Part shown: positions 1 to 8,878 of the stretch, one piece after another
How positions within the stretch are numbered: the stretch's first letter is position 1
Layout of the letters: every line of letters starts with the position of its first letter
Assembly: GCF_000820305.1 (NCBI RefSeq)
Contig: NZ_CDBH01000022.1
Coordinates: forward strand, 1-64,000
Length of the DNA: 64,000 nucleotides
Direction of reading: 5' to 3'
Source of the DNA: Aeromonas dhakensis
Lineage (GTDB): Bacteria > Pseudomonadota > Gammaproteobacteria > Enterobacterales > Aeromonadaceae
Translations under genes and position numbers: made by a program
Notes under the pieces: generated by a model
Database searches by the model: none
The model's input: the letters and a program-made list of their open reading frames with translations, nothing else
What the model was told of the DNA's origin: nothing

Positions 1-2046
1 CAGGCGGTGGAGCAGGCGCTGACTGTGCTGGAGCAGAGCGATCGGCTGGTGCAACTGCGCAGCGACTGGCTCGGCAAGGGGGAGGCGCTGCGGGTGCTGG
101 CCGCCGCCAACGAGGCCCTGATGGGGAGTCTCAACCGTCAGGTCGGCACCCTGGTCAGTCAGGCCCGCGACTCCCTGGGGCAGAGCCAGCAGGCATTGAG
201 CCAGCGGCTCAAGCTGCTGGAGCAGGCCCTGATGGTGATCGGCCTGCTCACCCTGGTGCTGCTCATCCTGCTGATGTGGCGGGTGGTCTATGGCCGCATC
301 GTCTGGCCGTTGCAGCGAGCGGTCGCCGGGATGAGTCGGCTGGCGAAGGGTGACCTGGCGCCGCTGATGCCGGTCGGGGAAGCGGGACGCGACGAGCTGG
401 CGGAGCTGGGGCGGGCGCTGCAGGTGTTTCGCGACAACGCCATCGAGCTTGGCCGCTACCAGCGGGAGCTGGAGTCGCGGGTCGAGGAGCGCACGGAGCA
501 GCTCAGCCACGCCAATGTGCGCCTCAACGAGGAGGTGGAGAAGCAACGGCTGGCTCGCGCCGAGGCGGAGCAGGCCAACCGGGCCAAGTCGGTGTTCCTC
601 GCCACCATGAGCCACGAAATCCGCACCCCCATGAACGGCATCCTCGGTGGCCTCACCCTGCTGGAGGACACCCACCTCAGCGAGACCCAGCAGCGCTACC
701 TGGCCGCCATCGAGCAGAGCGGCGAATCCCTGCTGGAGATCCTCAACGACATTCTCGACTACTCCAAGATCGAGGCTGGCCATGTGGAGGCGCGTCGCGA
801 GCCCTTCTCCCTGTGCCCGCTGGCCGAGGAGCTGATCGCCCTGTTCGGGCCGAGGGCCGATGCGAAAGGGGTGACGCTGGCGCTGGAATATGCCCCCTCG
901 CTCCCCCCAGTGGTGGAGGGGGACGTGGGCAAGCTGCGCCAGGTGCTGGCAAACCTCTTGGGCAATGCGGTCAAGTTTACCGGCGAGGGGCGCATCACCT
1001 TGGTGGTGGCGCCGCTGGCCTGTGCGGGTCCCTGCGCCGAGCCCTGCATCCGCTTCGTGGTGAAAGACACCGGCCCCGGCATTCCGACCGGGGAGCAGGA
1101 GGCTGTGTTCGAGGCCTTCCGCCAGCGCAAGCGGGACATGGGCCATCAGGGGGGCACGGGGCTGGGGCTCGCCATCAGCCGCCGGCTTGTGGCCGCCATG
1201 GGGGGAGAGCTTATGCTCTCCAGCGAGCCGGGGCTGGGGTGTGAATTCAGCTTCAGCCTGCCGCTGCAACGCTCGGCGGCCCAGCTGCCGGCCAGCGCCC
1301 AGCCGGTGCGCCTCGGCCAGCCGCGGGAGATCCTGCTGGTGGAGGACAACGAGATCAACCGGCTGGTGGCCGAGGGCATGCTGGTGCGCCTCGGCCACAG
1401 AGTCACCTTGGCCGAGGATGGGCGCAGCGCGCTGGCGCGGGTGACCGAGCGCCCCTTCGAGCTGGCTCTGCTCGACATCAACCTGCCGGACATGGATGGC
1501 ATGACGCTGCGCGAGGATCTGGTGGCCATCAGCGAGGAGGAGCATGGCTGCGGCCTGCCCGCCATCGCTGTCTCGGCCCAGATGTACCCGGAGGATGTGC
1601 GCGCCTGTCTGGCGGCGGGGTTTGCCGATTTCGTCGGCAAGCCGGTGCGGCTGGGGGCGCTGGCCGCGGCCATCGACCGTCTGTCAGCGGGGGAGGAGGC
1701 GCCTCCCCTGGTGGCGGACAAGCCGCTCGCTGTCGTCGAGACAGCCAACCGGGTGCTGGAGGCGGATCTGGCCCTGCTCGGCAGTCAGCGCATCCGCCAG
1801 CTCATCGCCCTGTTTGGTCAGCAGGGGGCGCCCCTGGTGGCCGAGCTGGCGCACAGCGAAGGGGAAGCGCAGCGCGCGCTGGCGCACAGGCTCAAGGGCA
1901 GCGCCCTGGCGCTCGGGCTGGATGATTTCGCGGCGCAGTGCGCCGCCGTGGAGCTGGGGCAGCTGGATGGGGGGGCGCTGGCTGTGCCGTTTGAGCAGGC
2001 GCTGGCCGGTTTGCGGGTGTGGCAGGCGAAGCATCTGCCGGATTAG
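1..2046 (+). CDS. Hybrid sensor histidine kinase, TorS-like (5' truncated by window edge)
   Basis: The reading frame is open from base 1, so the true start and the sensor region lie outside the window; 681 residues remain. Visible in order: a transmembrane segment near residues 75-97, a HAMP linker, a coiled-coil, a HisKA dimerisation domain with phospho-acceptor His205 in SHEIRTP, an HATPase with the N-box LLGNAVKF, G1 DTGPGIP and G2 GGTGLGLA, a receiver domain with VEDNEIN and phospho-acceptor Asp492 in [11 protein letters not shown], the conserved Lys in GKPVRL, and a C-terminal Hpt domain with His629 in HRLKGSA. This is a complete four-step His-Asp-His phosphorelay module in the inner membrane. 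The domain order matches TorS/ArcB/EvgS-type kinases; TorS is the closest by general appearance but the sensor that would settle it is missing. No partner regulator is visible. Confidence 0.9.
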   Translation, partial: QAVEQALTVLEQSDRLVQLRSDWLGKGEALRVLAAANEALMGSLNRQVGTLVSQARDSLGQSQQALSQRLKLLEQALMVIGLLTLVLLILLMWRVVYGRIVWPLQRAVAGMSRLAKGDLAPLMPVGEAGRDELAELGRALQVFRDNAIELGRYQRELESRVEERTEQLSHANVRLNEEVEKQRLARAEAEQANRAKSVFLATMSHEIRTPMNGILGGLTLLEDTHLSETQQRYLAAIEQSGESLLEILNDILDYSKIEAGHVEARREPFSLCPLAEELIALFGPRADAKGVTLALEYAPSLPPVVEGDVGKLRQVLANLLGNAVKFTGEGRITLVVAPLACAGPCAEPCIRFVVKDTGPGIPTGEQEAVFEAFRQRKRDMGHQGGTGLGLAISRRLVAAMGGELMLSSEPGLGCEFSFSLPLQRSAAQLPASAQPVRLGQPREILLVEDNEINRLVAEGMLVRLGHRVTLAEDGRSALARVTERPFELALLDINLPDMDGMTLREDLVAISEEEHGCGLPAIAVSAQMYPEDVRACLAAGFADFVGKPVRLGALAAAIDRLSAGEEAPPLVADKPLAVVETANRVLEADLALLGSQRIRQLIALFGQQGAPLVAELAHSEGEAQRALAHRLKGSALALGLDDFAAQCAAVELGQLDGGALAVPFEQALAGLRVWQAKHLPD

Positions 2047-2082
2047 CGGCAAGGAGGCGTGGTTCACGTCCGCGCAGGAAGG

Positions 2083-2370
2083 TCATTGCTCTTCGCGGTA
2101 GAGCGGCTGCCTGCACTGGGCGCAGAGGTGCTGGCGGCGGAAGTCGGCCTGGTGCACCAGGCCCACATCCAGCTGCTGATGATGGCCGCAGTGAATGCAG
2201 AAAAGGATGTCGCCGTCGATGGCGTCCGGGTGGGCCGCCAGATACTGCTCGCGGGTGGGCAGCTGGTCCCATTGGGTGGTGAAAGGGCTCTTGCGACTGC
2301 CGGTGTAGTAGATCCAGTAGAACAGCGCGAATACCGAAATAATCAGAAACAGCATCAAGTTATCCAGCAT
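2083..2370 (-). CDS. Small membrane protein with C-terminal zinc ribbon
   Basis: A 95-residue protein starting at an ATG with a GGAG Shine-Dalgarno. Residues 3-22 form one hydrophobic segment, so it is probably an inner-membrane protein with one span. The C-terminal half carries two CxxC-type knuckles (CIHCGHH near residue 58 and CAQC near residue 83), the pattern of a small zinc ribbon. I do not recognise a named family. It is tail-to-tail with the upstream kinase, separated by 36 bp, so it is an independent transcription unit. Function unknown. Confidence 0.75.
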   Translation of the reverse strand: MLDNLMLFLIISVFALFYWIYYTGSRKSPFTTQWDQLPTREQYLAAHPDAIDGDILFCIHCGHHQQLDVGLVHQADFRRQHLCAQCRQPLYREEQ

Positions 2371-2790
2371 GGCTTACTCCCGTGAGTCTGCGGTGTGACA
2401 AGACAAGAGGGTGACGCGAGCAGCAGTTGACCGGATGCGGTGAGGGGCCCTTCCGTTGCCGGCCTGCGCGCCGGGCAACTGCTGTGCCTGTTAAAGATGT
2501 TATCTGTTAGTAAATGCTATATCCATGATCTGGCTCTGGTTTTGGCCGGCTGATGAGCCATGCTCCGGCACTTGGCCGAGTGTATCGGCGGCAGATGAAG
2601 AGTGCGCCGGCCGGGCGGGCGTGGGCTCGCCGGCGGGTCGCAGCCCGCCTGGTCGGTGTGAAATTTGCGACGCATTTTACATTTTTTAAACAAATTTTTG
2701 GGTGGTTGGACTGTCTCTTTGATCCAGCTCACGTTACAATGCGCCTGCCCACTTCACCTATCGCGCAAACGATTTTCAGGAGAGAAACGG
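2371..2790. promoter_or_regulatory. Divergent control region between the small zinc-ribbon gene and glyA
   Basis: About 420 bp without a convincing gene. The half nearest glyA is locally AT-rich and includes a TACAAT hexamer at 2735-2740 that could serve as a -10 element; no well-spaced -35 is obvious. A GC-rich imperfect hairpin lies near 2455-2479 without a T tract. The glyA leader contains the PurR-like box listed separately. Small frames here look like noise. Confidence 0.5.
2763..2778 (+). promoter_or_regulatory. PurR-like operator in the glyA leader
   Basis: The 16-mer contains GCAAACG followed by TTT, matching the left half and centre of the purine repressor consensus (ANGCAANCGNTTNCNT); the right half is degenerate because the expected C is shifted by one base. 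It lies between the probable promoter and the glyA Shine-Dalgarno. glyA is a known PurR target in Escherichia coli, which makes the match more meaningful, but binding is inferred. Confidence 0.4.
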
Positions 2791-4044
2791 ATGTTGAAAC
2801 GTGACATGACCATTGCCGGCTATGATCCCCAGCTGTGGCAGGCCATCACAGACGAGACCCGTCGTCAGGAAGAGCATATCGAGCTGATTGCGTCCGAGAA
2901 CTACACCAGCCCCCGCGTCATGGAAGCCCAGGGCTCCCAGCTGACCAACAAGTACGCCGAAGGTTACCCCTCCAAGCGCTACTACGGTGGTTGCGAGTAT
3001 GTGGATGTGGTTGAAACCCTGGCTATCGAGCGCGCCAAAGAGCTGTTCGGTGCCACCTACGCCAACGTGCAGCCGCACTCCGGCTCCCAGGCCAACAGCG
3101 CCGTCTACATGGCCCTGCTGCAACCGGGCGACACCGTGCTGGGTATGAACCTGGCTCACGGCGGTCACCTGACTCACGGCTCCCCGGTCAACTTCTCCGG
3201 CAAGCTGTACAACATCATCCCCTACGGCATCGACGAGTCCGGCAAGATCGACTACGACGAGATGGAACGTCTGGCCGTTGAGCACAAGCCGAAGATGATG
3301 ATCGGCGGCTTCTCCGCTTACTCTGGCGTTGTCGACTGGGCTCGCATGCGCGAAATCGCCGACAAGATCGGTGCTTACCTGTTCGTCGACATGGCCCACG
3401 TGGCTGGCCTCATCGCCGCCGGCGTCTACCCGAACCCGGTGCCCCACGCTCACGTGGTCACCTCCACCACTCACAAGACCCTGGCCGGTCCGCGCGGTGG
3501 TCTGATCCTCTCCGCCGCTGACGACGAGGAGCTCTACAAGAAGCTCAACTCCGCCGTCTTCCCGGGTGGTCAGGGTGGTCCGCTGATGCACGTCATCGCC
3601 GGCAAGGCCGTTGCCTTCAAAGAGGCGCTGGAGCCCGAGTTCAAGACCTATCAGGCCCAGGTCGTCAAAAACGCCAAGGCGATGGCTGCCACCTTTATCG
3701 AGCGCGGCTACAAGATCGTCTCCGGCGGCACCGACAACCACCTGATGCTGGTTGACCTGATCGGCCGCGAGCTGACCGGTAAGGATGCTGATGCTGCGCT
3801 GGGCAAAGCCAACATCACCGTCAACAAGAACTCGGTGCCGAACGATCCGCGTTCCCCGTTCGTCACCTCCGGTGTGCGTATTGGTACCCCGGCCATCACC
3901 CGCCGCGGCTTCAAGGAAGCCGAGTCCATCCAGCTGACCCACTGGATCTGCGACGTGCTGGACAACCACGACAACGACGAAGTGCTGGCCACCGTGCGCG
4001 AGAAGGTGCTGGATATCTGCCGCCGTTTCCCGGTTTACGCATAA
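2791..4044 (+). CDS. glyA: Serine hydroxymethyltransferase
   Basis: PLP-dependent cytosolic enzyme that interconverts serine plus tetrahydrofolate with glycine plus 5,10-methylene-tetrahydrofolate, the main source of one-carbon units. The start chosen ([12 protein letters not shown]) has an AGGAG six bases upstream and gives 417 residues, the same length as the E. coli enzyme; longer in-frame extensions run into the promoter region. The PLP lysine is Lys229 in [10 protein letters not shown], and the ELIASENY substrate-binding motif is near the N-terminus. It is a single-gene unit closed by an intrinsic terminator and preceded by a PurR-like box, consistent with purine-linked control. Confidence 0.98.
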   Translation: MLKRDMTIAGYDPQLWQAITDETRRQEEHIELIASENYTSPRVMEAQGSQLTNKYAEGYPSKRYYGGCEYVDVVETLAIERAKELFGATYANVQPHSGSQANSAVYMALLQPGDTVLGMNLAHGGHLTHGSPVNFSGKLYNIIPYGIDESGKIDYDEMERLAVEHKPKMMIGGFSAYSGVVDWARMREIADKIGAYLFVDMAHVAGLIAAGVYPNPVPHAHVVTSTTHKTLAGPRGGLILSAADDEELYKKLNSAVFPGGQGGPLMHVIAGKAVAFKEALEPEFKTYQAQVVKNAKAMAATFIERGYKIVSGGTDNHLMLVDLIGRELTGKDADAALGKANITVNKNSVPNDPRSPFVTSGVRIGTPAITRRGFKEAESIQLTHWICDVLDNHDNDEVLATVREKVLDICRRFPVYA

Positions 4045-4069
4045 TCGACCCGCTTTCAGGTTGAACCGC

Positions 4070-4098
4070 AATGCCACCCTCGGGTGGCATTGTTTTTT
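4070..4098 (+). terminator. Intrinsic terminator of glyA
   Basis: Nearly perfect inverted repeat AATGCCACC/GGTGGCATT with a short loop followed by GTTTTTTG. It overlaps the upstream GTG in frame with the next gene, which argues that the next gene starts at the later ATG. Confidence 0.85.
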
Positions 4099-4125
4099 GT
4101 GGCGTCTGGCAACATGAGAGGGGCT

Positions 4126-4599
4126 ATGAGTCAGCACAGCAAAGAGCAGTTGCAGGGCACAGGGAGCGGGGGCAACGCTGAGAGGGACTTGGCGTCGGCA
4201 GCGCTCAGGCAGGCGATCCGTGCCCAGTACCATTTTCGCGCCAGCGAACAGGGGCTGCTGGCCTGGGACGTGCGCCGGCTGGTGTGGTTGAGCCGCGATC
4301 TGCCGGTGCAGGCGGTGGCACTCGGTGAGATTGCCGAGCTCGACCAGCTGCACTGGTACGGCCATGGCGCCGCCAGCCCCACGGTGCGCAGCGTGGTGGA
4401 GCACTGCCAGCTCATGATGGCGGCCGATCTCGCCTATCCCATCCTGCTGGACAGCGCAGGTCGGGTGATGGACGGCATGCACCGGGTGGGCAAGGCATTG
4501 ATGCTGGGCCACAGCCACATCGAGGCGCGCCGCTTTGCCGTGGATCCGGCGCCCGACTATCAGGATTGTGACCCCGATACCCTGCCTTATGATGACTGA
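4126..4599 (+). CDS. ParB/sulfiredoxin-fold-like hypothetical protein
   Basis: 157 residues from the ATG at 4126, which has a GAGAGGGG Shine-Dalgarno; the earlier in-frame GTG at 4084 sits inside the glyA terminator and is unlikely. The C-terminal segment VMDGMHRVGKAL followed by IEARRF resembles the conserved GxHR core of the ParB N-terminal/Srx fold, in which a ligand-bound loop reads (D)GxHRxxA. There is no helix-turn-helix, so a partition role is not expected. Similar small stand-alone proteins are common in proteobacteria but their function is not known to me. Confidence 0.65.
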   Translation: MSQHSKEQLQGTGSGGNAERDLASAALRQAIRAQYHFRASEQGLLAWDVRRLVWLSRDLPVQAVALGEIAELDQLHWYGHGAASPTVRSVVEHCQLMMAADLAYPILLDSAGRVMDGMHRVGKALMLGHSHIEARRFAVDPAPDYQDCDPDTLPYDD

Positions 4600-4677
4600 G
4601 CCCGGTCGAATGGATGACTGGGATGGGCGCCTAAAACAGCTCTGATGTTCAAGAAACGGATGGCAGGAGATAGCTCA

Positions 4678-5010
4678 ATGAAGAGAGTGCTGGAGATCCG
4701 AAACTACCGGCTCAAGGCCGGTAGTCGGGCAGAGTTTCATAGGTTGGTTGCAGAGCAGAGTTTGCCGCTGCACCGCGAGTGGGGAATGGATGTGGTGAAC
4801 CATGGCCCTTCCTTGCACCATCCGGACGTCTATTTTTTGATGCGGGCTTACGATGATCTTGACGATCTGAACCGTTCACAGGCGGCATTCTATGCCACGG
4901 ATGCATGGAGAAAAGGTCCGAGAGAAGCCATCGTCGAGCTGATAGAGAGCGACACCAATACTGTGCTCTGGCTGCCTGATGTCGCCATTGATGCACTTCG
5001 TGGTTGCTGA
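4678..5010 (+). CDS. NIPSNAP family protein
   Basis: 110 residues. The start at 4678 is set by GCAGGAGA eight bases upstream; the upstream in-frame ATG has no ribosome site. The sequence VLEIRNYRLKAG at the N-terminus, FHRLVAEQSLPLH, and the AFYATDAWRKGPRE stretch fit the ferredoxin-like NIPSNAP/dimeric alpha-beta barrel family. The biochemical role of bacterial members is undefined. Four of its eleven arginine codons are AGA/AGG, higher than in the flanking housekeeping genes, hinting at recent acquisition. Confidence 0.75.
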   Translation: MKRVLEIRNYRLKAGSRAEFHRLVAEQSLPLHREWGMDVVNHGPSLHHPDVYFLMRAYDDLDDLNRSQAAFYATDAWRKGPREAIVELIESDTNTVLWLPDVAIDALRGC

Positions 5011-5043
5011 TGGCATCTGTCACTTCCCTTGTTTTCACGGGCT

Positions 5044-5073
5044 TTTACCGGTTCCGGATGGCCGTGCTACACT
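5044..5073 (+). promoter_or_regulatory. Candidate sigma-70 promoter of nrdR-rib
   Basis: TTTACC and TACACT hexamers separated by 18 bp, ending about 60 bp before the nrdR ATG. Reasonable match but not tested against background. Confidence 0.4.
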
Positions 5074-5132
5074 GGCCGGCCTAGAGCCGGCCCCGGTGGT
5101 CGGCGCCCTTTTCCGTCAACGCCGGAGGTCCG

Positions 5133-5582
5133 ATGCATTGCCCTTTCTGTAGTGCGGTAGATACCAAGGTGATCGATTCCCGTCTGGTGGCCGAAGGCCA
5201 TCAGGTACGCCGCCGTCGCGAATGCCTGCTCTGCCACGAGCGCTTCACGACCTTCGAGATGGCCGAGCTGGTCATGCCCCGCGTCATCAAGTCCAACGGC
5301 TCGCGCGAGCCTTTCAACGAAGACAAGCTGCGTGCCGGCATCCTGCGGGCACTGGAGAAGCGGCCGGTGAGCATGGAGGCCATCGAGAAGGCGGTCAACC
5401 ACATCAAGTCCCGCCTGCGGGCCACCGGCGAGCGCGAAGTGGCCTCCGAGCTGGTGGGCAACCTGGTGATGGACGAGCTCAAGGGGCTCGACAAGGTGGC
5501 CTATATCCGCTTTGCCTCCGTCTATCGCAGCTTTGAAGACATTCGTGAGTTTGGTGAAGAGATCGCCAAGCTGGAGAAGTAA
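5133..5582 (+). CDS. nrdR: Transcriptional repressor NrdR
   Basis: 149-residue zinc-binding, nucleotide-sensing repressor of ribonucleotide reductase genes. The N-terminal zinc ribbon uses Cys3, Cys6, Cys31 and Cys34 (CPFC and CLLC), followed by an ATP-cone domain from about residue 49 ([16 protein letters not shown]) that senses dATP/ATP. Length matches the family. It heads the riboflavin block, the same arrangement as nrdR-ribD-ribH-nusB in enterobacteria. No nrd genes are in the window, so its targets lie elsewhere. Confidence 0.97.
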   Translation: MHCPFCSAVDTKVIDSRLVAEGHQVRRRRECLLCHERFTTFEMAELVMPRVIKSNGSREPFNEDKLRAGILRALEKRPVSMEAIEKAVNHIKSRLRATGEREVASELVGNLVMDELKGLDKVAYIRFASVYRSFEDIREFGEEIAKLEK

Positions 5583-5608
5583 GTCTTTCTTCCAAACCAG
5601 GTTGCCGC

Positions 5609-5638
5609 GTTCGATTACGCTGCGCTAATCGAACCTAC
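5609..5638 (-). repeat. REP-like palindrome with GTAG head between nrdR and ribD
   Basis: On the minus strand a GTAG tetranucleotide is followed by a perfect 9-bp inverted repeat (GTTCGATTA / TAATCGAAC) around an 8-nt GC-rich loop. REP elements associated with RAYT transposases typically have a GTAG or GGAG head followed by a palindrome, so this looks like one copy of such a family. No second copy was found in the window. Confidence 0.5.
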
Positions 5639-5678
5639 GATATTGCGTAAGCCTGGATGTGCTGTCAGAGGAGCCCAG

Positions 5679-6788
5679 ATGTTTAGTCAAGACGATTACC
5701 AATGGATGAGCCGGGCCCTCGAACTGGCCCGCCGCGGCCGCTACACCACGGCGCCCAACCCCTGTGTCGGTGCCGTGCTGGTGAAAGGCGGCGTGGTGGT
5801 GGGAGAGGGCTGGCACCAACGGGCCGGTCAGCCCCATGCCGAGGTCTATGCCCTGCACGCGGCCGGTGAAGAGGCCCGCGGCGCCACCGCCTACGTGACC
5901 CTGGAGCCCTGCTCCCATCACGGTCGCACCCCGCCCTGCGCCGAGGCGCTGATCAAGGCCGGTGTGAGCCGGGTGGTGGCCGCCATGGTGGACCCCAACC
6001 CTCAGGTGGGGGGGCGCGGCCTGCGCATGCTCTCCGAGGCGGGCATCAAGACCGATTTCGGTCTGCTGGCTGCTGAGGCCGAGGCGCTCAACCCGGGCTT
6101 TTTCAAGCGGATGCGTACCGCCTTCCCGCAGGTGACGGTCAAGCTCGGCGCCAGCCTGGATGGCCGCACCGCCATGGCGAGCGGCGAGAGCCAGTGGATC
6201 ACCTCCCCGGAGGCGCGCCGCGACGTGCAGCGACTGCGGGCTCGCCACGATGCGGTGCTCTCCAGCGCCGAAACCGTGCTGGCGGACAACGCCTCCCTCA
6301 CCGTGCGCTGGGACGAGCTGCCCCCCTCGGTCAAGGCCGTCTATCCCAAAGAGACCCTGCGCCAGCCGCTGCGGGTCATCGTCGACTCGCAAAACCGGCT
6401 GACCCCGGATCTGCCGCTGTTCCAGAGCGAGAGCCCGGTGCTGCTGGCCCGCCACAAGGCGGACGGCGACTGGCCAGCCTGGGTACAGCAGCTGGAGGTG
6501 CCGCTGCTGGATGGCAAGCTGGATCTGGTCAGCCTGTTCATGCTGCTGGCCAAGCAAAACGTCAACTCGGTACTGGTGGAGGCGGGGCCCCGCCTGTGCG
6601 GCGCCTTGCTGGACAAGGGGTTGGTGGACGATCTGGTGCTCTATCAGGCGCCCAAACTGATGGGGGATGAGGGGCGCGGCCTGTTCCATCTGCCCGGGCT
6701 CACCCGGCTGTTCCAGGCACCCAAGCTCAACATCAAGGATGTGCGCATGGTTGGCCAGGATATTCGTATTACCGCCAAAATAGCCTGA
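5679..6788 (+). CDS. ribD: Bifunctional riboflavin deaminase/reductase
   Basis: 369 residues (E. coli RibD is 367). Catalyses deamination of the pyrimidine intermediate from GTP, then NADPH-dependent reduction of its ribosyl chain. The N-terminal cytidine-deaminase-like domain has the zinc site His53-Ala-Glu (PHAEVYAL) and PCSHHGRTPPC; the C-terminal reductase domain begins near residue 148 (VTVKLGASLDGRTA) with the conserved SQWIT and EAGPRL motifs. The ATG at 5679 is preceded by GAGGAGC and agrees with family N-termini; an upstream in-frame TTG falls in the REP-like region. Second gene of the rib block. Confidence 0.97.
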   Translation: MFSQDDYQWMSRALELARRGRYTTAPNPCVGAVLVKGGVVVGEGWHQRAGQPHAEVYALHAAGEEARGATAYVTLEPCSHHGRTPPCAEALIKAGVSRVVAAMVDPNPQVGGRGLRMLSEAGIKTDFGLLAAEAEALNPGFFKRMRTAFPQVTVKLGASLDGRTAMASGESQWITSPEARRDVQRLRARHDAVLSSAETVLADNASLTVRWDELPPSVKAVYPKETLRQPLRVIVDSQNRLTPDLPLFQSESPVLLARHKADGDWPAWVQQLEVPLLDGKLDLVSLFMLLAKQNVNSVLVEAGPRLCGALLDKGLVDDLVLYQAPKLMGDEGRGLFHLPGLTRLFQAPKLNIKDVRMVGQDIRITAKIA

Positions 6789-6803
6789 TTTATCAATGTT
6801 AAA

Positions 6804-6821
6804 GGGGGCATTGTCGCCCCC
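6804..6821 (+). other. Stem-loop between ribD and ribE
   Basis: Perfect 6-bp stem GGGGGC/GCCCCC with loop ATTGTC and no T tract. It may stabilise or separate the two messages rather than terminate. Confidence 0.4.
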
Positions 6822-6842
6822 GTCATCAGCAAGGTGATCTGC

Positions 6843-7496
6843 ATGTTTACCGGAATTATCGAAGCGGTGGGAACCCTGGCCGAGCTGCGTCGCCAGGGCG
6901 AAGACATGGCCCTCACCGTGCACGCGCCCACCCTGGATTTTGGCGACGTCAAGCTGGGCGACTCCATCGCCACCAATGGTGTCTGTCTTACCGTGATCGC
7001 CCTGGGCGACAAGCGCTACACCGCCGACGTGTCGCTGGAAACCCTCTCCCGCACCGGTTTTTCTGCCGCCAAGGTGGGCGATCGGGTCAACCTTGAGAAG
7101 GCGCTGATGCCCACCTCCCGCCTCGGCGGTCACCTGGTCTCCGGCCACGTGGACGGGGTGGGGGAGGTCAAGAGCGTCTCCAGCAGTGGCCGTGCCATCG
7201 AGTACTGGATCAAGGCGCCGACGGAGCTCTCCCGCTACATCGCCGAGAAGGGCTCCATCGCGGTGGACGGCATCAGCCTTACCGTCAACGCCGTGCAGGG
7301 GGATCTGTTCCGGCTGACCATCGTGCCCCATACCGCCCAGGAGACCACCATAGCCGGCTGGAAGCCGGGCAGGAGCGTCAATCTCGAGGTGGATCAGATA
7401 GCCCGCTATCTGGAGCGGCTGATGACGGGTCAGCGCCAGGAGAGCAGTGCCTCCACCCTGACCCTGGAAAAGCTGGCCCGCTCCGGTTTCCTGTGA
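6843..7496 (+). CDS. ribE: Riboflavin synthase alpha chain
   Basis: 217 residues. Dismutates two molecules of 6,7-dimethyl-8-ribityllumazine to riboflavin and the pyrimidine precursor. Starts with MFTGIIEAVG, the invariant family N-terminus, with AAGGTG upstream. Two similar lumazine-binding barrels are visible: one with the SIATNGVCLTV motif and the second with SIAVDGISLTVN, and the GHVDG motif in between. Called ribC in E. coli, where it is unlinked to ribD; here it lies in the rib block. Confidence 0.97.
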   Translation: MFTGIIEAVGTLAELRRQGEDMALTVHAPTLDFGDVKLGDSIATNGVCLTVIALGDKRYTADVSLETLSRTGFSAAKVGDRVNLEKALMPTSRLGGHLVSGHVDGVGEVKSVSSSGRAIEYWIKAPTELSRYIAEKGSIAVDGISLTVNAVQGDLFRLTIVPHTAQETTIAGWKPGRSVNLEVDQIARYLERLMTGQRQESSASTLTLEKLARSGFL

Positions 7497-7637
7497 CGGA
7501 ACCTCGGCGGGAAAAACGCTTTTCTGTGATCCCGCTCCGATTGAAATGGGGCCCCGCGTGCCCCATCTAGAGCACAATAGGCAGTATCACATCGAGCCGA
7601 CTGGCTCAATCCCCGAAGCATGTTGATGGAGTAGCCC

Positions 7638-8747
7638 ATGGCGCTGAGCACGACCCAGGAAATCATTGCCGATATCAAGGCTGGCAAGATGGTGATCCTG
7701 ATGGATGACGAAGACAGGGAGAACGAAGGGGACCTCATCATGGCCGCCTCCTGTGTCCGCCCGGAAGATATCAACTTCATGGCCCGTTACGGCCGGGGGC
7801 TCATCTGTCTGACCCTGACCCGGGATCGCTGCAAGCAGCTGGCGCTGCCGCTGATGGTCGACCGCAACAACGCCCAGTTCTCCACTGCCTTCACCGTGAC
7901 CATCGAAGCGGCCGAAGGGGTGACCACCGGCATCTCCGCCGCCGATCGCGCCGTCACCGTACAGGCGGCGGTGGCGCCCGATGCCAAGGCTTCTGATCTG
8001 GTGCAGCCCGGCCACATTTTCCCGCTGATGGCCCAGGATGGTGGCGTGCTGACTCGCGCCGGCCACACCGAGGCAGGTTGTGACCTGGCCCGGCTGGCCG
8101 GTTACGAGGCCGCTTCCGTCATCGTCGAGATCTTGAACGAAGACGGCACCATGGCGCGCCGCCCTGACCTCGAGATTTTCGCCGAGCAGCACGGCATCAA
8201 GCTTGGCACCATTGCGGATCTCATCGAATACCGCAACCAGCACGAGACCACAGTCGAGAAGGTGGCCGAGTGCAAGTTGCCCACCGAATATGGCGAGTTT
8301 GACCTCATCACCTTCCGTGACACCATCGACAACCAGGTGCACTTCGCCCTCAAGAAAGGCGAGGTGAGTGCCGACCAGCCGACCCTGGTACGAGTCCATC
8401 TGCACGACGTGCTGAGCGATCTGCTGCAGACCGACCGCCACGCCGCCCGCAGCTGGCCGCTGCCCAAATCCATGGCCCGCATCGCCGACGAGGGCGGGGT
8501 GCTGGTGATCCTGGGGGCGGAAGCCCACGGCGCCGAGCTGCTGGCCCGGGTCAAGGGCTTTGAGGCCGCCGACAAGGGGTTGGCGCCGGAAGGGGCCAAG
8601 TGGCAGGGCACCTCGCGCCGGGTCGGCGTCGGCTCCCAGATCCTCAAGGCGCTGGGGGTGGGCAAGATGCGCCTGCTGAGCTCGCCGAAGAAGTACCATG
8701 CTCTCGGCGGCTTCGGCCTGGAAGTGGTGGAGTACGTCGGCGAGTAA
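7638..8747 (+). CDS. ribB: 3,4-dihydroxy-2-butanone-4-phosphate synthase with degenerate GTP cyclohydrolase II domain (RibBX type)
   Basis: 369 residues. Residues 1-200 are a complete DHBP synthase with the acidic metal motif [11 protein letters not shown] and the [13 protein letters not shown] active-site segment; this domain makes the four-carbon precursor from ribulose 5-phosphate. The C-terminal half (about 208-369) is laid out like RibA and ends with a recognisable [12 protein letters not shown]...[10 protein letters not shown] stretch, but the zinc-binding cysteines of GTP cyclohydrolase II (the GDVFGSxRCDCG-type motif) are absent, replaced by a [16 protein letters not shown] segment. 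By family knowledge this half should lack cyclohydrolase activity, so a separate ribA is expected elsewhere. No FMN riboswitch could be recognised upstream. Confidence 0.93.
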   Translation: MALSTTQEIIADIKAGKMVILMDDEDRENEGDLIMAASCVRPEDINFMARYGRGLICLTLTRDRCKQLALPLMVDRNNAQFSTAFTVTIEAAEGVTTGISAADRAVTVQAAVAPDAKASDLVQPGHIFPLMAQDGGVLTRAGHTEAGCDLARLAGYEAASVIVEILNEDGTMARRPDLEIFAEQHGIKLGTIADLIEYRNQHETTVEKVAECKLPTEYGEFDLITFRDTIDNQVHFALKKGEVSADQPTLVRVHLHDVLSDLLQTDRHAARSWPLPKSMARIADEGGVLVILGAEAHGAELLARVKGFEAADKGLAPEGAKWQGTSRRVGVGSQILKALGVGKMRLLSSPKKYHALGGFGLEVVEYVGE

Positions 8748-8773
8748 GCGCCGCATACGGCTGAAATCATCCT

Positions 8774-8803
8774 CATGGCCGCCCGTTGCGGCCATGGTTT
8801 TTT
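8774..8803 (+). terminator. Intrinsic terminator after ribB
   Basis: Perfect 9-bp inverted repeat CATGGCCGC/GCGGCCATG, loop CCGTT, followed by GTTTTTTG. It separates ribB from ribH, so ribH needs its own promoter or readthrough. Confidence 0.85.
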
Positions 8804-8818
8804 GTCGTGGGTCTGTTG

Positions 8819-8827
8819 TGCTAGAAT
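8819..8827 (+). promoter_or_regulatory. Candidate extended -10 promoter for ribH-nusB
   Basis: TGCTAGAAT is an extended -10 element (TGn followed by a TATAAT-like hexamer) located between the ribB terminator and ribH. No good -35 is visible, as usual for extended -10 promoters. Confidence 0.4.
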
Positions 8828-8878
8828 GTGCGCACTTTTGACTCCGGCCCTTTTGCTTTCACAGATACAGGATTTCCA

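Noticed and set aside
4084-4125. Upstream GTG start for the ParB-like gene
   Set aside because: It lies inside the glyA terminator stem.
2776-4518. A 580-residue minus-strand frame antisense to glyA
   Set aside because: Mirror of the strongly biased third-codon GC of glyA; no ribosome site and no recognisable domain. The same applies to the long minus-strand frames opposite ribD/ribE, ribB, infB, pnp and recJ.
7497-7637. FMN riboswitch upstream of ribBA
   Set aside because: The conserved RFN core motifs (AGGGGCAG-like and its partners) are not present; only a GC hairpin without T tract was seen.
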